DNA from: Buchnera aphidicola (Diuraphis noxia)
Lineage (GTDB): Bacteria > Pseudomonadota > Gammaproteobacteria > Enterobacterales > Enterobacteriaceae
Assembly: GCF_001700895.1 (NCBI RefSeq)
Contig: NZ_CP013259.1
Coordinates: 434,001 to 498,000 of the forward strand
Direction of reading: 5' to 3'
DNA: 64,000 bases
In this document: positions 10,492 through 22,401 of the stretch, piece after piece
Layout of the letters: each line of letters starts with the position of its first letter
Position numbering within the stretch: the first letter of the stretch is position 1
Notes under the pieces: model-generated
Seen by the model: only the letters and a program-made list of their open reading frames with translations
Databases searched by the model: none
Told to the model about the DNA's origin: nothing
Translations under genes and position numbers: made by a program

Positions 10492-10760
10492 TTTCATTTA
10501 CCTTTTTTTTATTGATATTTAACAAATTTATCATGTGAAATTTTATAAAAATATAACATCATGCATATGAAATATGTATTAATTTCTTACTATAAAAAAT
10601 TGTTTTTATATGATATTTCTTTTTAAGAATATTTCTTGATATTTATTTTCAAAAAAATTAATATATATTGTATATTCATATTAATTAAAAAAATGTTACA
10701 CATGTTTTTAATATAATTTATTATACAAAATTAATTTTTAAAAATTGATAAAAATACAAA

Positions 10761-11473
10761 ATGATAAAAAAAATAATAATTATAATCAGTATGTTTTTTT
10801 TTTCTTTTCAATTAAACAAAATCATTTCAAACAACAAAAAATAAAAAATTTTCATCAAGCTAAACTAAAAGCAATAAAAATTCACCAACAAGTTCCAGGC
10901 TCATTTTATTGTGGATGTAAAATTATCTGGAAGCAAAAAAAAGGTATTCCTATTTTATCATCTTGTGGGTATAAAATCCGTAAAAATAAAAATAGAGCTA
11001 CACGAATTGAATGGGAACATGTAGTACCAGCATGGCAATTTGGACATGAAAAAACATGTTGGAAAAAAGGTGGTCGTAAAAAATGTACAAAAAATCAAAT
11101 TTATAATAATATTGAATCAGATCTTTATAATTTAGAACCAGTTATTGGCGAAATCAATGGAGATCGTTCTAATTTCATGTACGATGAATTAAATAAACAA
11201 ACTTCAAAATATGGAAAATGTAATTTTAAAATAGATTTTACAAAAAAACTAGTCGAACCACCTGTAAGAGCTCGGGGAGCTATAGCTAGAACTTATTTTT
11301 ATATGAGTAAACGATACAACATTTCGTTATCTCTTAAACAAAAAAAAATATTTGAAAAGTGGGATATAGAATTTCCTGTTACAAATTGGGAATGTAAAAG
11401 AGAGGGGTTAATATTTCAAATACAAGGCCATCATAATAATTATGTGTATAGAAAATGTCTTATTAAGAGGTGA
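10761..11473 (+). CDS. endA: Endonuclease I, frame broken in a T10 run between signal peptide and enzyme
   Basis: The mature periplasmic nuclease is intact: [19 protein letters not shown], the catalytic segment [16 protein letters not shown], and [12 protein letters not shown] all match E. coli EndA. In the same frame the N-terminus upstream is hydrophilic and does not look like a secretion signal. In another frame an ATG at 10761 codes [14 protein letters not shown], a typical signal peptide, but that frame stops soon after. The two frames meet at a run of ten T (10794-10803). One extra T would join them into a 237-residue protein (E. coli 235). I infer either a recent one-base loss rescued by polymerase slippage or loss of export. 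No other lesion is visible. Confidence 0.85.
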
Positions 11474-11484
11474 GATTTAATCTT

Positions 11485-12234
11485 ATGAAACATAAGATAC
11501 CACGTATTTATATGAAAGAACATTTACAAATAAATCAAACTTATAATTTGTCAAAAGACAATAGTCATTACCTTAGCAAGGTTTTAAGAATAAAAATTCA
11601 AGATAAAATAGAAATATTTAATAATACTAATTATGTTTTTTTTGCTAAAATAATATGTATTACCTTTCACGCAATAAAAATTAAAATTTATAAAAATGAA
11701 ATTAAAAATAATGAATCTTCTATTAATATCCACATAGGACAAGTGATTTCTAAAAATGATAAAATAGAATTTATTATACAAAAATCTACTGAAATGGGTA
11801 TTAAACAAATTACACCTTTATTTTCTGAAAATTGTAATATTCAGCAAAAATTCTTTAATTTTTCTCATAAAATAAAACGCTGGAAAAAAATAATAATATC
11901 TTCTTGTCAACAATGTAATCGTAATATTATTCCTAAAATAAAAAAACCTGAAGATATTTTATCATGGTGTAAAAACAATAAAAAAAATGATATGAAAATT
12001 ATTTTCCATCCGGAATCTGATGTCACAATTAATCAACTAACTGAATTTAAAAAATACATTAGAATAGTTATTGGTCCTGAAGGTGGATTTTCAAAAAATG
12101 AGATTAAAAAAATTATTAAATGTGGATTTACTTCCGTTAAATTAGGTCCTAGAATATTAAGAACAGAAACGGCTGCTATTGTAGCAATCACTGCGCTACA
12201 AACAAAATTTGGTGAGCTAAAAAATAGTTTTTGA
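11485..12234 (+). CDS. rsmE: 16S rRNA m3U1498 methyltransferase
   Basis: A SPOUT-family enzyme of about 249 residues that methylates U1498 in 16S rRNA using S-adenosylmethionine. KIPRIYMKE at the N-terminus opens the PUA-like domain. The knotted SAM-binding domain shows RIVIGPEGGFSKNE and LGPRILRTETAA, the family hallmarks. I choose ATG 11485 because KIPRIY aligns with E. coli MRIPRIY; a GTG at 11470 is an alternative overlapping endA. The endA-rsmE order is that of E. coli. Confidence 0.94.
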   Translation: MKHKIPRIYMKEHLQINQTYNLSKDNSHYLSKVLRIKIQDKIEIFNNTNYVFFAKIICITFHAIKIKIYKNEIKNNESSINIHIGQVISKNDKIEFIIQKSTEMGIKQITPLFSENCNIQQKFFNFSHKIKRWKKIIISSCQQCNRNIIPKIKKPEDILSWCKNNKKNDMKIIFHPESDVTINQLTEFKKYIRIVIGPEGGFSKNEIKKIIKCGFTSVKLGPRILRTETAAIVAITALQTKFGELKNSF

Positions 12235-12249
12235 TAAAACTCTTATCAA
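12231..12249 (+). terminator. Weak hairpin at the rsmE stop codon
   Basis: TTGATAA/TTATCAA with a 5-nt loop overlaps the rsmE TGA and is followed by an AT-rich tract with a short T run. The stem is only 7 bp and AT-rich, so function is uncertain. Confidence 0.35.
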
Positions 12250-12810
12250 TTATAATTTTTAATATTATATCTAAAAAACTTATCTTTTAGTAAGGATAAA
12301 CACTATTAGTAACCCATGAAAAAATTATAAGATAACTGACTAGAAAAATTTTTTATCATAATTTCTGAAAAAAATAATTAAAGTTTTTCCCATTCCTAAT
12401 TTTACAAAAATTCGATAAAAATCGATTAAAATGATATTATCATATTTAAACTAGAAACTAAAATCACATCTTTAACAATTAAAAATAGATTCTAATATGT
12501 TACATTGATAATAATATAAAATATAGTAAAAAGTAAAACGAACACGATATATGTTTTTTAAAAAAACATGTTTAGAAACAAAAATTTTTTTATATTTATC
12601 TGCTGTCACTTTATCTTTAAAAAAACTTGAATCGATTGCATTGTAAAATAGTCAAACAAGAAACATGCTTAGTATCATATATACATTTATATTTATATAA
12701 TATTTTAGAAGTGTTAATGAATTTATTATATTTTTCTGTGCAATTTAATTATTAACGGATAATTTATATATACAAATATTATTTCTAATTTTAAATTTTT
12801 TTGAATATAG
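12250..12810. other. Gene-free spacer between rsmE and rpiA
   Basis: About 560 bp with no open frame of note, no tRNA and no recognisable protein remnant on either strand. Base composition is even more AT-rich than the genes. A small palindrome around 12551-12570 (ATGTTTTTT/AAAAAACAT) is the only structure I see. In E. coli rsmE is followed by gshB, yqgE and yqgF, so eroded remains of such genes are possible, but I cannot recognise any. Confidence 0.6.
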
Positions 12811-13479
12811 TTAAAATTTATTTTTTTTAATAACTTTAACACCTTTTCGTGTACCAATTAAAACAATATCGGCAGATCTTGAGGCAAATAAGCCTACTGT
12901 TACTACACCAGGTAGTGAATTAATTTTTTTTTCTAAAAAGACAGGATCTTTTATATGTAAATTATATACATCTATAATAATGTTCCCATTATCTGTAATG
13001 ATATTTTTTCGATATTTTGGTTGTCCTCCAATTTTTATTATTTCTTTTGAAATATAAGACAACGCCTTAGGAATTACTTCAATAGGTAAGGGAAAATTAC
13101 TAAAAACATCTACTATTTTTGATTCATCAACAATACAAATGAATTTTTTTGCTATTGCAGCAATAATTTTTTCTCTAGTTAAAGCTGCTCCTCCTCCTTT
13201 AATCATTTGCATCTGATGATTGATTTCATCAGCACTATCAATATAAATAGGAAGTGAACTGAAATTTTGCAAATTAAACACCTGTATTCCATTTTTTTTT
13301 AATAATAACGTAGAATTATTAGAACTAGATACTGCTCCGTATATTATTTTTTTTATTGTACTTAATGCTTCAATAAAAAAAGAAACAGTAGTGCCAGTGC
13401 CAACTCCAATGATAGTACCAGGAAGAATATAATCTAATGCTGCCCATGCGGCTTTTTTTTTTAATTTATCTAAATTCAT
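12811..13479 (-). CDS. rpiA: Ribose-5-phosphate isomerase A
   Basis: This 222-residue enzyme (E. coli 219) interconverts ribose-5-phosphate and ribulose-5-phosphate in the pentose phosphate pathway. Visible motifs are [16 protein letters not shown], the active-site segment [25 protein letters not shown] and VDESKIV. An A10 run in codons 5-9 (13453-13462 on the plus strand as T10) is in frame here, coding L-K-K-K-A. It serves as an internal comparison for genes where similar runs break the frame. Confidence 0.96.
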   Translation of the reverse strand: MNLDKLKKKAAWAALDYILPGTIIGVGTGTTVSFFIEALSTIKKIIYGAVSSSNNSTLLLKKNGIQVFNLQNFSSLPIYIDSADEINHQMQMIKGGGAALTREKIIAAIAKKFICIVDESKIVDVFSNFPLPIEVIPKALSYISKEIIKIGGQPKYRKNIITDNGNIIIDVYNLHIKDPVFLEKKINSLPGVVTVGLFASRSADIVLIGTRKGVKVIKKNKF

Positions 13480-13613
13480 AGTATAAAAATTTATCTTAAC
13501 AATTTAAAATAATAAATTATTTGTTAGTTGAATTAAAAATTAATAAACACTAAAAAATAACATGATTTTTAAATGTTATTTTATATAGGAATTAAACAAG
13601 ATAGTACCCAGAT

Positions 13614-13688
13614 TGGCTGGGGTACCTGGATTCGAACCAGGGATGCCGGTATCAAAAACCGGTGCCTTAACCTCTTGGCTATACCCCA
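13614..13688 (-). tRNA. glnU: tRNA-Gln (UUG)
   Basis: The minus strand folds with acceptor TGGGGTA/TACCCCA, discriminator G and an encoded CCA (13614-13616). The anticodon TTG sits in GGTTTTTGATACC. It is third in the Met-Leu-Gln cluster, the order of E. coli metT-leuW-glnU. Its charging enzyme glnS lies just upstream on the other strand. Confidence 0.95.
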
Positions 13689-13712
13689 TTTCTTATTGTA
13701 TGTTGTAAAATA

Positions 13713-13794
13713 TACGGGAGGCGAGATTTGAACTCGCATACCTTTCGGCGCCAGAACCTAAATCTGGTGCGTCTACCAATTTCGCCACTCCCGC
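13713..13794 (-). tRNA. leuW: tRNA-Leu (UAG)
   Basis: An 82-nt type II tRNA with acceptor GCGGGAG/CTCCCGT (one G-T pair), discriminator A, anticodon TAG in CAGATTTAGGTTCTG, and a long variable arm. CCA is not encoded. It is the middle gene of the metT-leuW-glnU-like cluster. Confidence 0.95.
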
Positions 13795-13808
13795 GCTAAA
13801 ATATCTAG

Positions 13809-13882
13809 TAGCTACGACGGGATTCGAACCCATGACCCCAGCGTTATGAGTGCTGTGCTCTAACCAACTGAGCTACGTAGCC
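13809..13882 (-). tRNA. metT: tRNA-Met (CAU), elongator
   Basis: A 74-nt cloverleaf with acceptor GGCTACG/CGTAGCT, discriminator A and anticodon CAT in CACTCATAACG. It is nearly identical to E. coli elongator tRNA-Met (metT/metU) and lacks the initiator C1-A72 mismatch. Confidence 0.95.
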
Positions 13883-13921
13883 TATTAAATAAATTTTTAA
13901 TTATCTAAGAGTTGTTATACT

Positions 13922-13950
13922 TTATAATATATCTATCGAATAATCAACAA
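13922..13950 (-). promoter_or_regulatory. Candidate promoter of the tRNA Met-Leu-Gln cluster
   Basis: On the minus strand TTGTTG (13950-13945) and TTATAA (13927-13922) are 17 bp apart and lie about 40 nt upstream of tRNA-Met. A TATAAT on the plus strand (13923-13928) overlaps the -10 and could serve glnS, so the divergent promoters may share this spot. Confidence 0.35.
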
Positions 13951-13995
13951 AAATATTTTTATCAATTTAGATAAAGAATAACAAACGAGAAATAG

Positions 13996-15657
13996 ATGAA
14001 TAATAAAAAAAAGAAATATAAAAATAATTTTATCAGTCAAATCATTAACAACGATTTTGATGAAGATCAAAACTTATCCTTACATACTAGATTTCCACCT
14101 GAACCTAATGGATATCTTCATATTGGTCATGCAAAATCAATATGTTTAAATTTTGAACTGGCAAAATTATATAATGGAAAATGTAATCTTCGATTTGATG
14201 ATACCAATCCATTAAAAGAAAATATAAAATATATCAATGCAATTCAAGAAGACATTAAATGGCTTGGTTATAAATGGAACAATAATGTTCATTATTCTTC
14301 TGATTATTTTCCAAAATTGTATAAATATGCAAAAGAATTAATAAAAAAGGGTCTTGCATATGTAGATCAACTAACAAAGGAACAAATACGTGAATATAGA
14401 GGGAGTTTGAAAAAACCAGGAAAAAATAGTCCATATAGAGATAGAACTATTCAGGACAATATAAAATTATTTCAGAAGATGAAAAAAGGCGAATTTTCTG
14501 AAGGAGAAGTATGTTTGAGAGCCAAAATTGATATGCAATCTTCTTTTATGGTTATGCGTGATCCTGTAATATATAGAATTATTTTTTCTGAACATCACCA
14601 AACTAAAAATAAATGGTGCATATATCCAATGTATGATTTTACTCATTGTCTTTCAGATTCTATTGAAGGAATTACTCACTCGTTATGCACATTAGAATTT
14701 CAGGACAACAAATCGTTATATAACTGGATTTTAAAAAATACTAGTGTAAAAAAATACCCTAAACAATATGAATTTTCTCGATTAAATTTAGAATTTTGTG
14801 TTTTATCTAAAAGAAAATTATCAATTTTAATTAAAAAAAAATTTGTAAACGGATGGAACGATCCTCGTATACCTACTCTTTCTGGTTTAAAAAGAAAAGG
14901 TTACACTCCTGCTTCTATTAAAAATTTTTGTGAAAACATTGGTATAACGAAACAAAATAATCTAATAGAATTTTCTATGTTAGAGTACTGTATTAGAAAA
15001 GATTTGAATAAAATAGCTATTCGCACTATGGCCGTATTAGAACCAATTAAAATATATTTATATAATCTAGATGACAATTATGAAGAAAAATTTATAGTTC
15101 CTAATCATCCAAGTATTCCAGAATTAGGTACTCATGAAATTATTTTTACCAAAATTATATATATTGATCGTGTAGATTTTCAAGAAAAATACAATAAAAA
15201 ATATAAAAGATTGAAACTTGGTGGAGAAGTACGTCTAAGGTATGCATATGTAATAAAAGCAGAAAAAATAGAAAAAGACAAATACAACAATATAGTTAAA
15301 ATCATATGTTTTTGTGATCTAAATACTTTAGGAAAAAAAACAAAAAACAATAAAAATCCTGCAGTAATACACTGGATTTCAGTCAATAATACATTTCCTG
15401 CAGAATTTCGACTGTATAATCATTTATTTAATATTAAAAATCCGGAAAGAGAAAAAAATTTTCTTTCGTATATAAATCCAAAATCGTTAATAATAAAAAA
15501 TGGTTTTATAGAAAAAACAGTAATCAAGATAAAGAACATATTTTTTCAATTTGAAAGAATTGGTTACTTTTGTATAGACGAAATTGATTCTATAAAAGAT
15601 AAATTAGTATTTAATCGCACTGTAGGTTTACGCGAATTATGGAATTCAAAAAAATAA
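13996..15657 (+). CDS. glnS: Glutaminyl-tRNA synthetase
   Basis: A class I synthetase of 553 residues (E. coli 554) that charges tRNA-Gln; the tRNA-Gln gene lies about 300 bp away on the opposite strand. The HIGH motif appears as [15 protein letters not shown] and the KMSKS motif as VLSKRKL (E. coli VMSKR). The acceptor-binding segment [14 protein letters not shown] and the C-terminal anticodon-binding barrels ([21 protein letters not shown]) are preserved. Several weak insertions of Lys and Asn are typical of AT bias. Confidence 0.96.
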   Translation: MNNKKKKYKNNFISQIINNDFDEDQNLSLHTRFPPEPNGYLHIGHAKSICLNFELAKLYNGKCNLRFDDTNPLKENIKYINAIQEDIKWLGYKWNNNVHYSSDYFPKLYKYAKELIKKGLAYVDQLTKEQIREYRGSLKKPGKNSPYRDRTIQDNIKLFQKMKKGEFSEGEVCLRAKIDMQSSFMVMRDPVIYRIIFSEHHQTKNKWCIYPMYDFTHCLSDSIEGITHSLCTLEFQDNKSLYNWILKNTSVKKYPKQYEFSRLNLEFCVLSKRKLSILIKKKFVNGWNDPRIPTLSGLKRKGYTPASIKNFCENIGITKQNNLIEFSMLEYCIRKDLNKIAIRTMAVLEPIKIYLYNLDDNYEEKFIVPNHPSIPELGTHEIIFTKIIYIDRVDFQEKYNKKYKRLKLGGEVRLRYAYVIKAEKIEKDKYNNIVKIICFCDLNTLGKKTKNNKNPAVIHWISVNNTFPAEFRLYNHLFNIKNPEREKNFLSYINPKSLIIKNGFIEKTVIKIKNIFFQFERIGYFCIDEIDSIKDKLVFNRTVGLRELWNSKK

Positions 15658-15872
15658 ATTATTTTAATAAAAAATATTACTAAAAACAAGTATAAGTATA
15701 TAATAAAATTTATTCGAATAAAAATTAATTTATTTTACAAAATCAATAACGTGTTAATTTTTAACAAAAAAATCTTTTTTGCAAATATATTTTACAATTC
15801 AATATCATAATAAAATATTTTAAGTTAAAAAATTATGATTTTAATTCAAAAATATTCATTTATCTTAACTAA

Positions 15873-17534
<1,662 letters not shown>

Positions 17535-17568
17535 ATCATAACAGTATTGAAACATATTAAGGTAAAAC

Positions 17569-18861
17569 ATGTCTAAAATTATCAAAATTATAGCTCGTGA
17601 AATAATAGATTCTCGAGGAAACCCTACTATAGAATCCGAAGTACATTTGAAGAGTGGTTTTATTGGTTTGGCTTCATCTCCTTCTGGAGCTTCTACAGGT
17701 TCTTTTGAAGCTTTAGAACTAAGAGACAAAAATATAAATAGATTCAATGGTATGGGTGTAAAAAAAGCAGTTGCTTTAATTAATGAAAAAATTTCAGATG
17801 CTTTAAAAAATAAAGATGCCAACAATCAAAATGACATTGATCATACTATGATTAATTTAGATGGTACATCTAATAAATCTAAATTAGGTGCAAATGCTAT
17901 TTTATCTGTTTCTCTAGCTGTTGCAAAAGCAGCGGCTTTATCTAAAAAAATCCCTTTATATCAACATATAGCTGATATTAATAATACTACAGGAGTTTTT
18001 TCTATGCCACTGCCAATGATCAATATTATTAATGGTGGAAAGCATGCTAATAACAACATTGATATTCAAGAATTTATGATCCAACCTGTTAGTGCAAAAA
18101 CAATTAAAGAAGCTATAAAAATGGGATGTGAAGTGTTTTATGCATTAGGTTTATTATTAAAAGAAAAAAATATGAGTACAACAGTAGGAGATGAAGGCGG
18201 ATATGCACCTAATTTAAGATCTAATGAAGAAGCATTAAATCTTATTCAAGATGCTATACAAAAAACTAAATATAAATTAGGAAAAGATATCAAACTAGCT
18301 ATCGATTGTGCAGCATCTGAATTATATTGTAAAAACACTAAAACATATCAACTTCAAGGTGAAAAAAAGAATTTTTCTTCACAAGAATTTACCCGTTATT
18401 TAGAAGAATTATCTAATAAATATCCTATTTCTTCAATTGAAGATGGACAAGATGAATTTGATTGGGAAGGATTTAAGTATCAAACAAATGTATTAGGAAA
18501 AAAAATACAACTTGTAGGGGATGATTTATTTGTGACTAATACAAAAATTTTAAAAAAAGGCATTAAAAATAGTATAGCTAATGCTATTTTAATTAAATTA
18601 AATCAAATAGGAACATTGACAGAAACACTTGAAGCTATAAATATAGCAAAAAAATCCAATTATGGTGTAATTATCTCGCATCGTTCAGGTGAAACAGAAG
18701 ATACATCTATAGCAGATTTATCAGTAGGAACAGCATCAGGTCAAATTAAAACTGGTTCTATGAGTCGTTCTGATAGAACTGCGAAATATAATCAATTAAT
18801 TAGAATAGAAGAACATTTAGGCAAAAAAAATGCACCATTTTATAAAGCAATAAAAAATTAA
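17569..18861 (+). CDS. eno: Enolase
   Basis: This 430-residue glycolytic enzyme (E. coli 432) converts 2-phosphoglycerate to phosphoenolpyruvate. SPSGASTG binds substrate through the mobile loop. The magnesium ligands lie in [20 protein letters not shown] and [10 protein letters not shown], and SHRSGETED carries catalytic and substrate-binding residues. Conservation is very high throughout. It is followed by a clear hairpin terminator at 18898-18937, so it ends the pyrG-eno unit. Confidence 0.98.
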   Translation: MSKIIKIIAREIIDSRGNPTIESEVHLKSGFIGLASSPSGASTGSFEALELRDKNINRFNGMGVKKAVALINEKISDALKNKDANNQNDIDHTMINLDGTSNKSKLGANAILSVSLAVAKAAALSKKIPLYQHIADINNTTGVFSMPLPMINIINGGKHANNNIDIQEFMIQPVSAKTIKEAIKMGCEVFYALGLLLKEKNMSTTVGDEGGYAPNLRSNEEALNLIQDAIQKTKYKLGKDIKLAIDCAASELYCKNTKTYQLQGEKKNFSSQEFTRYLEELSNKYPISSIEDGQDEFDWEGFKYQTNVLGKKIQLVGDDLFVTNTKILKKGIKNSIANAILIKLNQIGTLTETLEAINIAKKSNYGVIISHRSGETEDTSIADLSVGTASGQIKTGSMSRSDRTAKYNQLIRIEEHLGKKNAPFYKAIKN

Positions 18862-18897
18862 ATTATCACTAACAATATACAATACTCTTCTAAAAAA

Positions 18898-18937
18898 AAG
18901 AATCAGGTATTTTTTAAATATGCCTGCTTCTTATTTT
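18898..18937 (+). terminator. Terminator after eno
   Basis: AAGAA-T-CAGGTAT (18898-18910) pairs with ATGCCTG-C-TTCTT (18920-18932), with one mismatch and one G-T pair. It is followed by ATTTT, about 35 nt beyond the eno stop. Confidence 0.65.
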
Positions 18938-18972
18938 AGTATAAAAAAACCTAATTAATTTATGAGACAATT

Positions 18973-19632
18973 ATGTATTATTCAATTAATGAAATCTTTC
19001 AAACAATACAAGGAGAAGGTTATTATACTGGAACTCCATCTATTTTTATTCGAATACAAGGTTGTGCAGTTCATTGTAAATGGTGTGATACAAAATATAC
19101 TTGGTCATGTATACATAACAACAAAATCCCTTTTCAGGAATTGATGAAAAAAAAGATATCAAATAATAAATGGAGTTATATGAATGTTAAAGAAATAATT
19201 TTAAATATAAAAGAAAAAAAATGGAAAGCTAAACACGTAGTTATCACAGGTGGAGAGCCATGTATATATAATTTACGTTCTCTTACAAATAAACTAGAAA
19301 AACAAGGATTTACCTGTCAAATAGAAACAAGTGGTACTCAATTACTTGATTGTTCTTTTAATACTTGGGTTACTCTTTCTCCAAAAAAACATAAAACAAC
19401 TTTATATACTTCAATAATACGTGCAAATGAAATTAAATTTCCAGTATTACAAGAACAAGATTTATTATATTTAGAAATAATTTTGTCAATATTAAAACAT
19501 CGAAAAACATGTCATATTTTTTTACAACCCATTAGTCAAAATCCAGAATCTTTAAAAATTTGTATGAAAATATGTACAGTTAAAAATTGGCGTCTTTCTA
19601 TACAAACTCATAAATACCTTTTAATAAGGTGA
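18973..19632 (+). CDS. queE: 7-carboxy-7-deazaguanine synthase (radical SAM)
   Basis: This 219-residue enzyme (E. coli 223) catalyses the ring contraction in queuosine biosynthesis. The N-terminus YYSINEIFQTIQGEGYYTG is a family signature. The radical-SAM cysteines lie in QGCAVHCKWCDTKYTW (CxxxCxxC, the E. coli spacing), followed by VVITGGEPC, and the C-terminus WRLSIQTHKYL is typical. It faces queD tail to tail; the two act in consecutive steps of the pathway. Confidence 0.95.
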   Translation: MYYSINEIFQTIQGEGYYTGTPSIFIRIQGCAVHCKWCDTKYTWSCIHNNKIPFQELMKKKISNNKWSYMNVKEIILNIKEKKWKAKHVVITGGEPCIYNLRSLTNKLEKQGFTCQIETSGTQLLDCSFNTWVTLSPKKHKTTLYTSIIRANEIKFPVLQEQDLLYLEIILSILKHRKTCHIFLQPISQNPESLKICMKICTVKNWRLSIQTHKYLLIR

Positions 19633-19667
19633 TTTGTGTTTATAAATCTTTTCTTTTTAATCACCTT
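19626..19667. terminator. Shared hairpin over the queE and queD stop codons
   Basis: A perfect 9-bp repeat, AAGGTGATT (19626-19634) and AATCACCTT (19659-19667), includes the queE TGA on one arm and borders the queD TAA on the other. A CTTTTT tract lies in the loop. It probably serves both convergent genes. Confidence 0.5.
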
Positions 19668-20019
19668 TATAAATACATCCAGATGTACAAGTTTCCTTAA
19701 TTATTACAGAAGTTAATAAAGGCAATTTCGGCTTTAAATTATTCCAAATCCATTTTGCTAACATCTCACTAGTAGGATTTTCTAATCCAGATATTTCATT
19801 TAAAAAATGATGATCTAATTGATCATAAATTGGTTTAAATTTTAATTTAATATCAGAATAATCCATTATCCATCCAGTTTCTTTGTGAATTTTACCTTCT
19901 ACTTCTAAACGTACTAAAAAAGAATGACCATGTAATCTACCACATTTATGTTGTTTATCAACGAAAGGTAAATAATGTGCGGCTTCAAAATAAAACTCTT
20001 TAAATATTATAGTTGTCAT
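19657..20019 (-). CDS. queD: 6-carboxytetrahydropterin synthase
   Basis: This 120-residue enzyme (E. coli 121) makes 6-carboxy-tetrahydropterin from 7,8-dihydroneopterin triphosphate, the substrate supplied to QueE. Zinc ligands are the histidine in FEAAHYLP and the two in RLHGHS, and the catalytic cysteine is in KCGRLHGH. The C-terminal [13 protein letters not shown] is conserved. It opens toward nlpD's 3' end with 28 bp between and probably has its own promoter inside the spacer or nlpD. Confidence 0.95.
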   Translation of the reverse strand: MTTIIFKEFYFEAAHYLPFVDKQHKCGRLHGHSFLVRLEVEGKIHKETGWIMDYSDIKLKFKPIYDQLDHHFLNEISGLENPTSEMLAKWIWNNLKPKLPLLTSVIIKETCTSGCIYKGD

Positions 20020-20047
20020 ATGATTATCAACATTTATTTTAATGGAT

Positions 20048-21088
20048 TTAAAAATTAAAATCTAAAATTTTTTTATCAATTTTAGGTAAAATTTTTAATG
20101 GATTTACGGATTCTCCTTTATAACGTATTTCAAAATAAAGTCGAACTATATTCTTGTCAGAAAAACCCATTGTAGAAATTTTTTGTTGTGCATGCACCTT
20201 GTCTCGTGGTTTGACTAAAATCACATCATTAAATGCATAAATACTAAGATAATTTTCATTGTGTCGAATGATAATCAATCGACCATATTTTTCGAATAAA
20301 TCAGTTATATAAACTACTTCTCCATCAGCTGCTGCAAAAACTGATTGGCCTTTAAAACCAGGAATTTCTATATGTTGATTTCTTGATTTAATATCATAAA
20401 CATATTGAATATGTTTACTTTTTACAGGCCAAAACCAATTATTTGAAAAAAAATTGTTTTTTAAAGGAAAATTACTGATATTACAATTATAATTGCAAGA
20501 AAAACATATTTTTATTGATTTTTTATCATATGTGTTTTTTACATTATTCAAAAAATTTTTCAAATTTAAAGTATTATTAAAAATAAATTTACAAGGAGTA
20601 ACATTATTTTTATTTAATTCTACAACAGAACAGTTATCTACATAATTATCAACAAAAAAATCACCTACCCATATCTTTTGACCAACAAAAATTTTATAAG
20701 GTTTTTTAATAACATTCAATCTAGATAATTCATAATAACTGTGACCAGATTTTTTCCCAATCGAATAAAGCGTATCTTTAGGTTTAACAACGTAAAACAT
20801 CTTAAATTTATTTTTTTGAAAAATTCCAGTAAAATTGCTATTAGAAATAATCAAATCTGTTTTTTTAAAAAAAACATTATATTTTGAAAACAAAAAACAT
20901 TCATTTTTTTTTAAAAAAATAAATTTTTTTTCTTTTTTTTGAATGAATTCAATATTTGAATATTTTTTTTGATATACATAATTATTTTTTTCTTGCTTTT
21001 TATTAGATAACGCAACAGAAACATGACTGAAAGTAATTAATACTAAAATAAAAAAAAATAATTTATATAAAACTTTTTTTAATTCCAT
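20048..21088 (-). CDS. nlpD: NlpD-like murein hydrolase activator (LysM + LytM)
   Basis: This 346-residue protein has an N-terminal hydrophobic segment (about 7-26), a LysM peptidoglycan-binding domain ([23 protein letters not shown] to FVGQKIWVG, about 98-141, read in pieces) and a C-terminal M23-like domain with ADGEVVYI and [15 protein letters not shown]. In E. coli NlpD activates the amidase AmiC at division and is a lipoprotein; here no lipobox cysteine follows the signal segment. The long lysine-rich middle is poorly conserved. Placement beside ispF fits the E. coli nlpD locus after loss of pcm, surE and truD; rpoS is absent. Confidence 0.88.
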   Translation of the reverse strand: MELKKVLYKLFFFILVLITFSHVSVALSNKKQEKNNYVYQKKYSNIEFIQKKEKKFIFLKKNECFLFSKYNVFFKKTDLIISNSNFTGIFQKNKFKMFYVVKPKDTLYSIGKKSGHSYYELSRLNVIKKPYKIFVGQKIWVGDFFVDNYVDNCSVVELNKNNVTPCKFIFNNTLNLKNFLNNVKNTYDKKSIKICFSCNYNCNISNFPLKNNFFSNNWFWPVKSKHIQYVYDIKSRNQHIEIPGFKGQSVFAAADGEVVYITDLFEKYGRLIIIRHNENYLSIYAFNDVILVKPRDKVHAQQKISTMGFSDKNIVRLYFEIRYKGESVNPLKILPKIDKKILDFNF

Positions 21089-21118
21089 TATATTTCCATT
21101 GAATTTATAAAAAAATTT

Positions 21119-21595
21119 TTATAAATCTTTAACAAGCATAACTACAGCTTGGCAAGCAATCCCTTCTTTTCTTCCAATAGCTCCTATCTTTTTTGCACTT
21201 GTAGCTTTAATACTAATATTATCTATTTTAGTATTAAGATCTAATGCTAAGTTAGATCGCATAAAAAATATATAAGATGCCATTTTAGGAGACTCTGTAA
21301 TAATAGTAATATCAATATTAGATATAATATAATTTGTTAATTTAATTTTTTTCCAAATACTACTAAGTAGTATTCTACTATCAATATTTTTATATATTAT
21401 ATTACTACTTGGAAAGAAACTACCAATGTCACCCATAGCTAATGCGCCTAATAATGCATCTATTACAGTATGGATTAATACATCACCATTAGAATGAGAA
21501 ATTAAACCCGTTGAATAAGGAATTAAAACACCACCAATAATTAAAGGTTTTTTACTACCAAAAGCATGCAGATCAAAACCATATCCAATTTTCAA
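21119..21595 (-). CDS. ispF: 2-C-methyl-D-erythritol 2,4-cyclodiphosphate synthase
   Basis: This enzyme of the non-mevalonate isoprenoid pathway has 158 residues from the start chosen here (E. coli 159). Metal-binding residues lie in [10 protein letters not shown] and [10 protein letters not shown], and the C-terminal [14 protein letters not shown] is typical. The frame opens at a GTG at 21613 that overlaps the ispD stop, but homologues begin at (M)KIGYGFD. A TTG at 21595 preceded by AAGGA at about 6 nt fits better, so I use that start. Confidence 0.92.
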   Translation of the reverse strand: MKIGYGFDLHAFGSKKPLIIGGVLIPYSTGLISHSNGDVLIHTVIDALLGALAMGDIGSFFPSSNIIYKNIDSRILLSSIWKKIKLTNYIISNIDITIITESPKMASYIFFMRSNLALDLNTKIDNISIKATSAKKIGAIGRKEGIACQAVVMLVKDL

Positions 21596-21612
21596 AGTAC
21601 ATCCTTTTTTCA

Positions 21613-22314
21613 CTAATTAATATCATAATTTTTTAAATAAAATTCGGCAATACTTAAATCTTCTGGACAAGTAATTTTAATATTTCTACTATTCCCTATA
21701 ATTAACAATGGATTATATCCGTAGTATTCCAGTGCTGATGCTTCATCTGTAACATTAATTTTATTTTTTATCACATTTTTTAAACAATTTTTTAAAACGT
21801 TTATTTGAAACAATTGAGGTGTTAAAGCATGCCATAAATGATTTCTGTTGAGAGTATATAAAGTTTTCTTACCTTTTTTATCACTATATTTAATAGTATC
21901 AGAAACAGGTCTAGCTAAAATTGCCCCTATAGGTTTTTTTTTAACAATAGATATTAATCTATCTAAATCTTGATAACTTAAACAAGGACGAACTGCATCA
22001 TGTATTATCACCCAGTGAGCATTTGTTTTTATTTTTAGTCCTGATAATACAGAATTTATTCTATCTTTTCCTCCTATGACAGGAATAATTCGAAAATGTG
22101 ACGATACGGGTAATTTATAAAAATATTTATCTTCTTTATGCAAACTTACAATTATTTTAACAATGTTAGGATGCAATAATAATGTATGTAAGGTATATTC
22201 AAGGATAGTAAAATTTTTAATTTTTATATATTGTTTCGGTAAACTAGACTGCATTCTACTTCCAATTCCTGCAGCTGGTACTATAGCAATAATTTTTAAT
22301 TTTAGTAAATTCAC
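21613..22314 (-). CDS. ispD: 2-C-methyl-D-erythritol 4-phosphate cytidylyltransferase
   Basis: This 233-residue enzyme (E. coli 236) joins CTP with methylerythritol phosphate. The nucleotide-binding signature [20 protein letters not shown] is at residues 10-29. Further motifs are [12 protein letters not shown] (metal site), VSDTIKYS and TDEASALEY. It is translationally coupled to ispF, and the ftsB-ispD-ispF order is that of E. coli. Confidence 0.96.
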   Translation of the reverse strand: MNLLKLKIIAIVPAAGIGSRMQSSLPKQYIKIKNFTILEYTLHTLLLHPNIVKIIVSLHKEDKYFYKLPVSSHFRIIPVIGGKDRINSVLSGLKIKTNAHWVIIHDAVRPCLSYQDLDRLISIVKKKPIGAILARPVSDTIKYSDKKGKKTLYTLNRNHLWHALTPQLFQINVLKNCLKNVIKNKINVTDEASALEYYGYNPLLIIGNSRNIKITCPEDLSIAEFYLKNYDIN

Positions 22315-22401
22315 TAATATTTTTTCACATCCATTAAAATAACTCTAAAAATTTTGAATATATAATAAAATTATAAAATAATTACAAAAACTATATTTGT
22401 T

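Noticed and set aside
10498-10744. A possible SAM-responsive leader upstream of metK
   Set aside because: No conserved riboswitch elements are visible and gammaproteobacterial metK is not known to use one; the spacer looks like plain AT-rich promoter DNA.
12551-12570. Palindrome in the rsmE-rpiA spacer as a possible terminator or binding site
   Set aside because: The arms are simple T and A runs, expected by chance in such composition.
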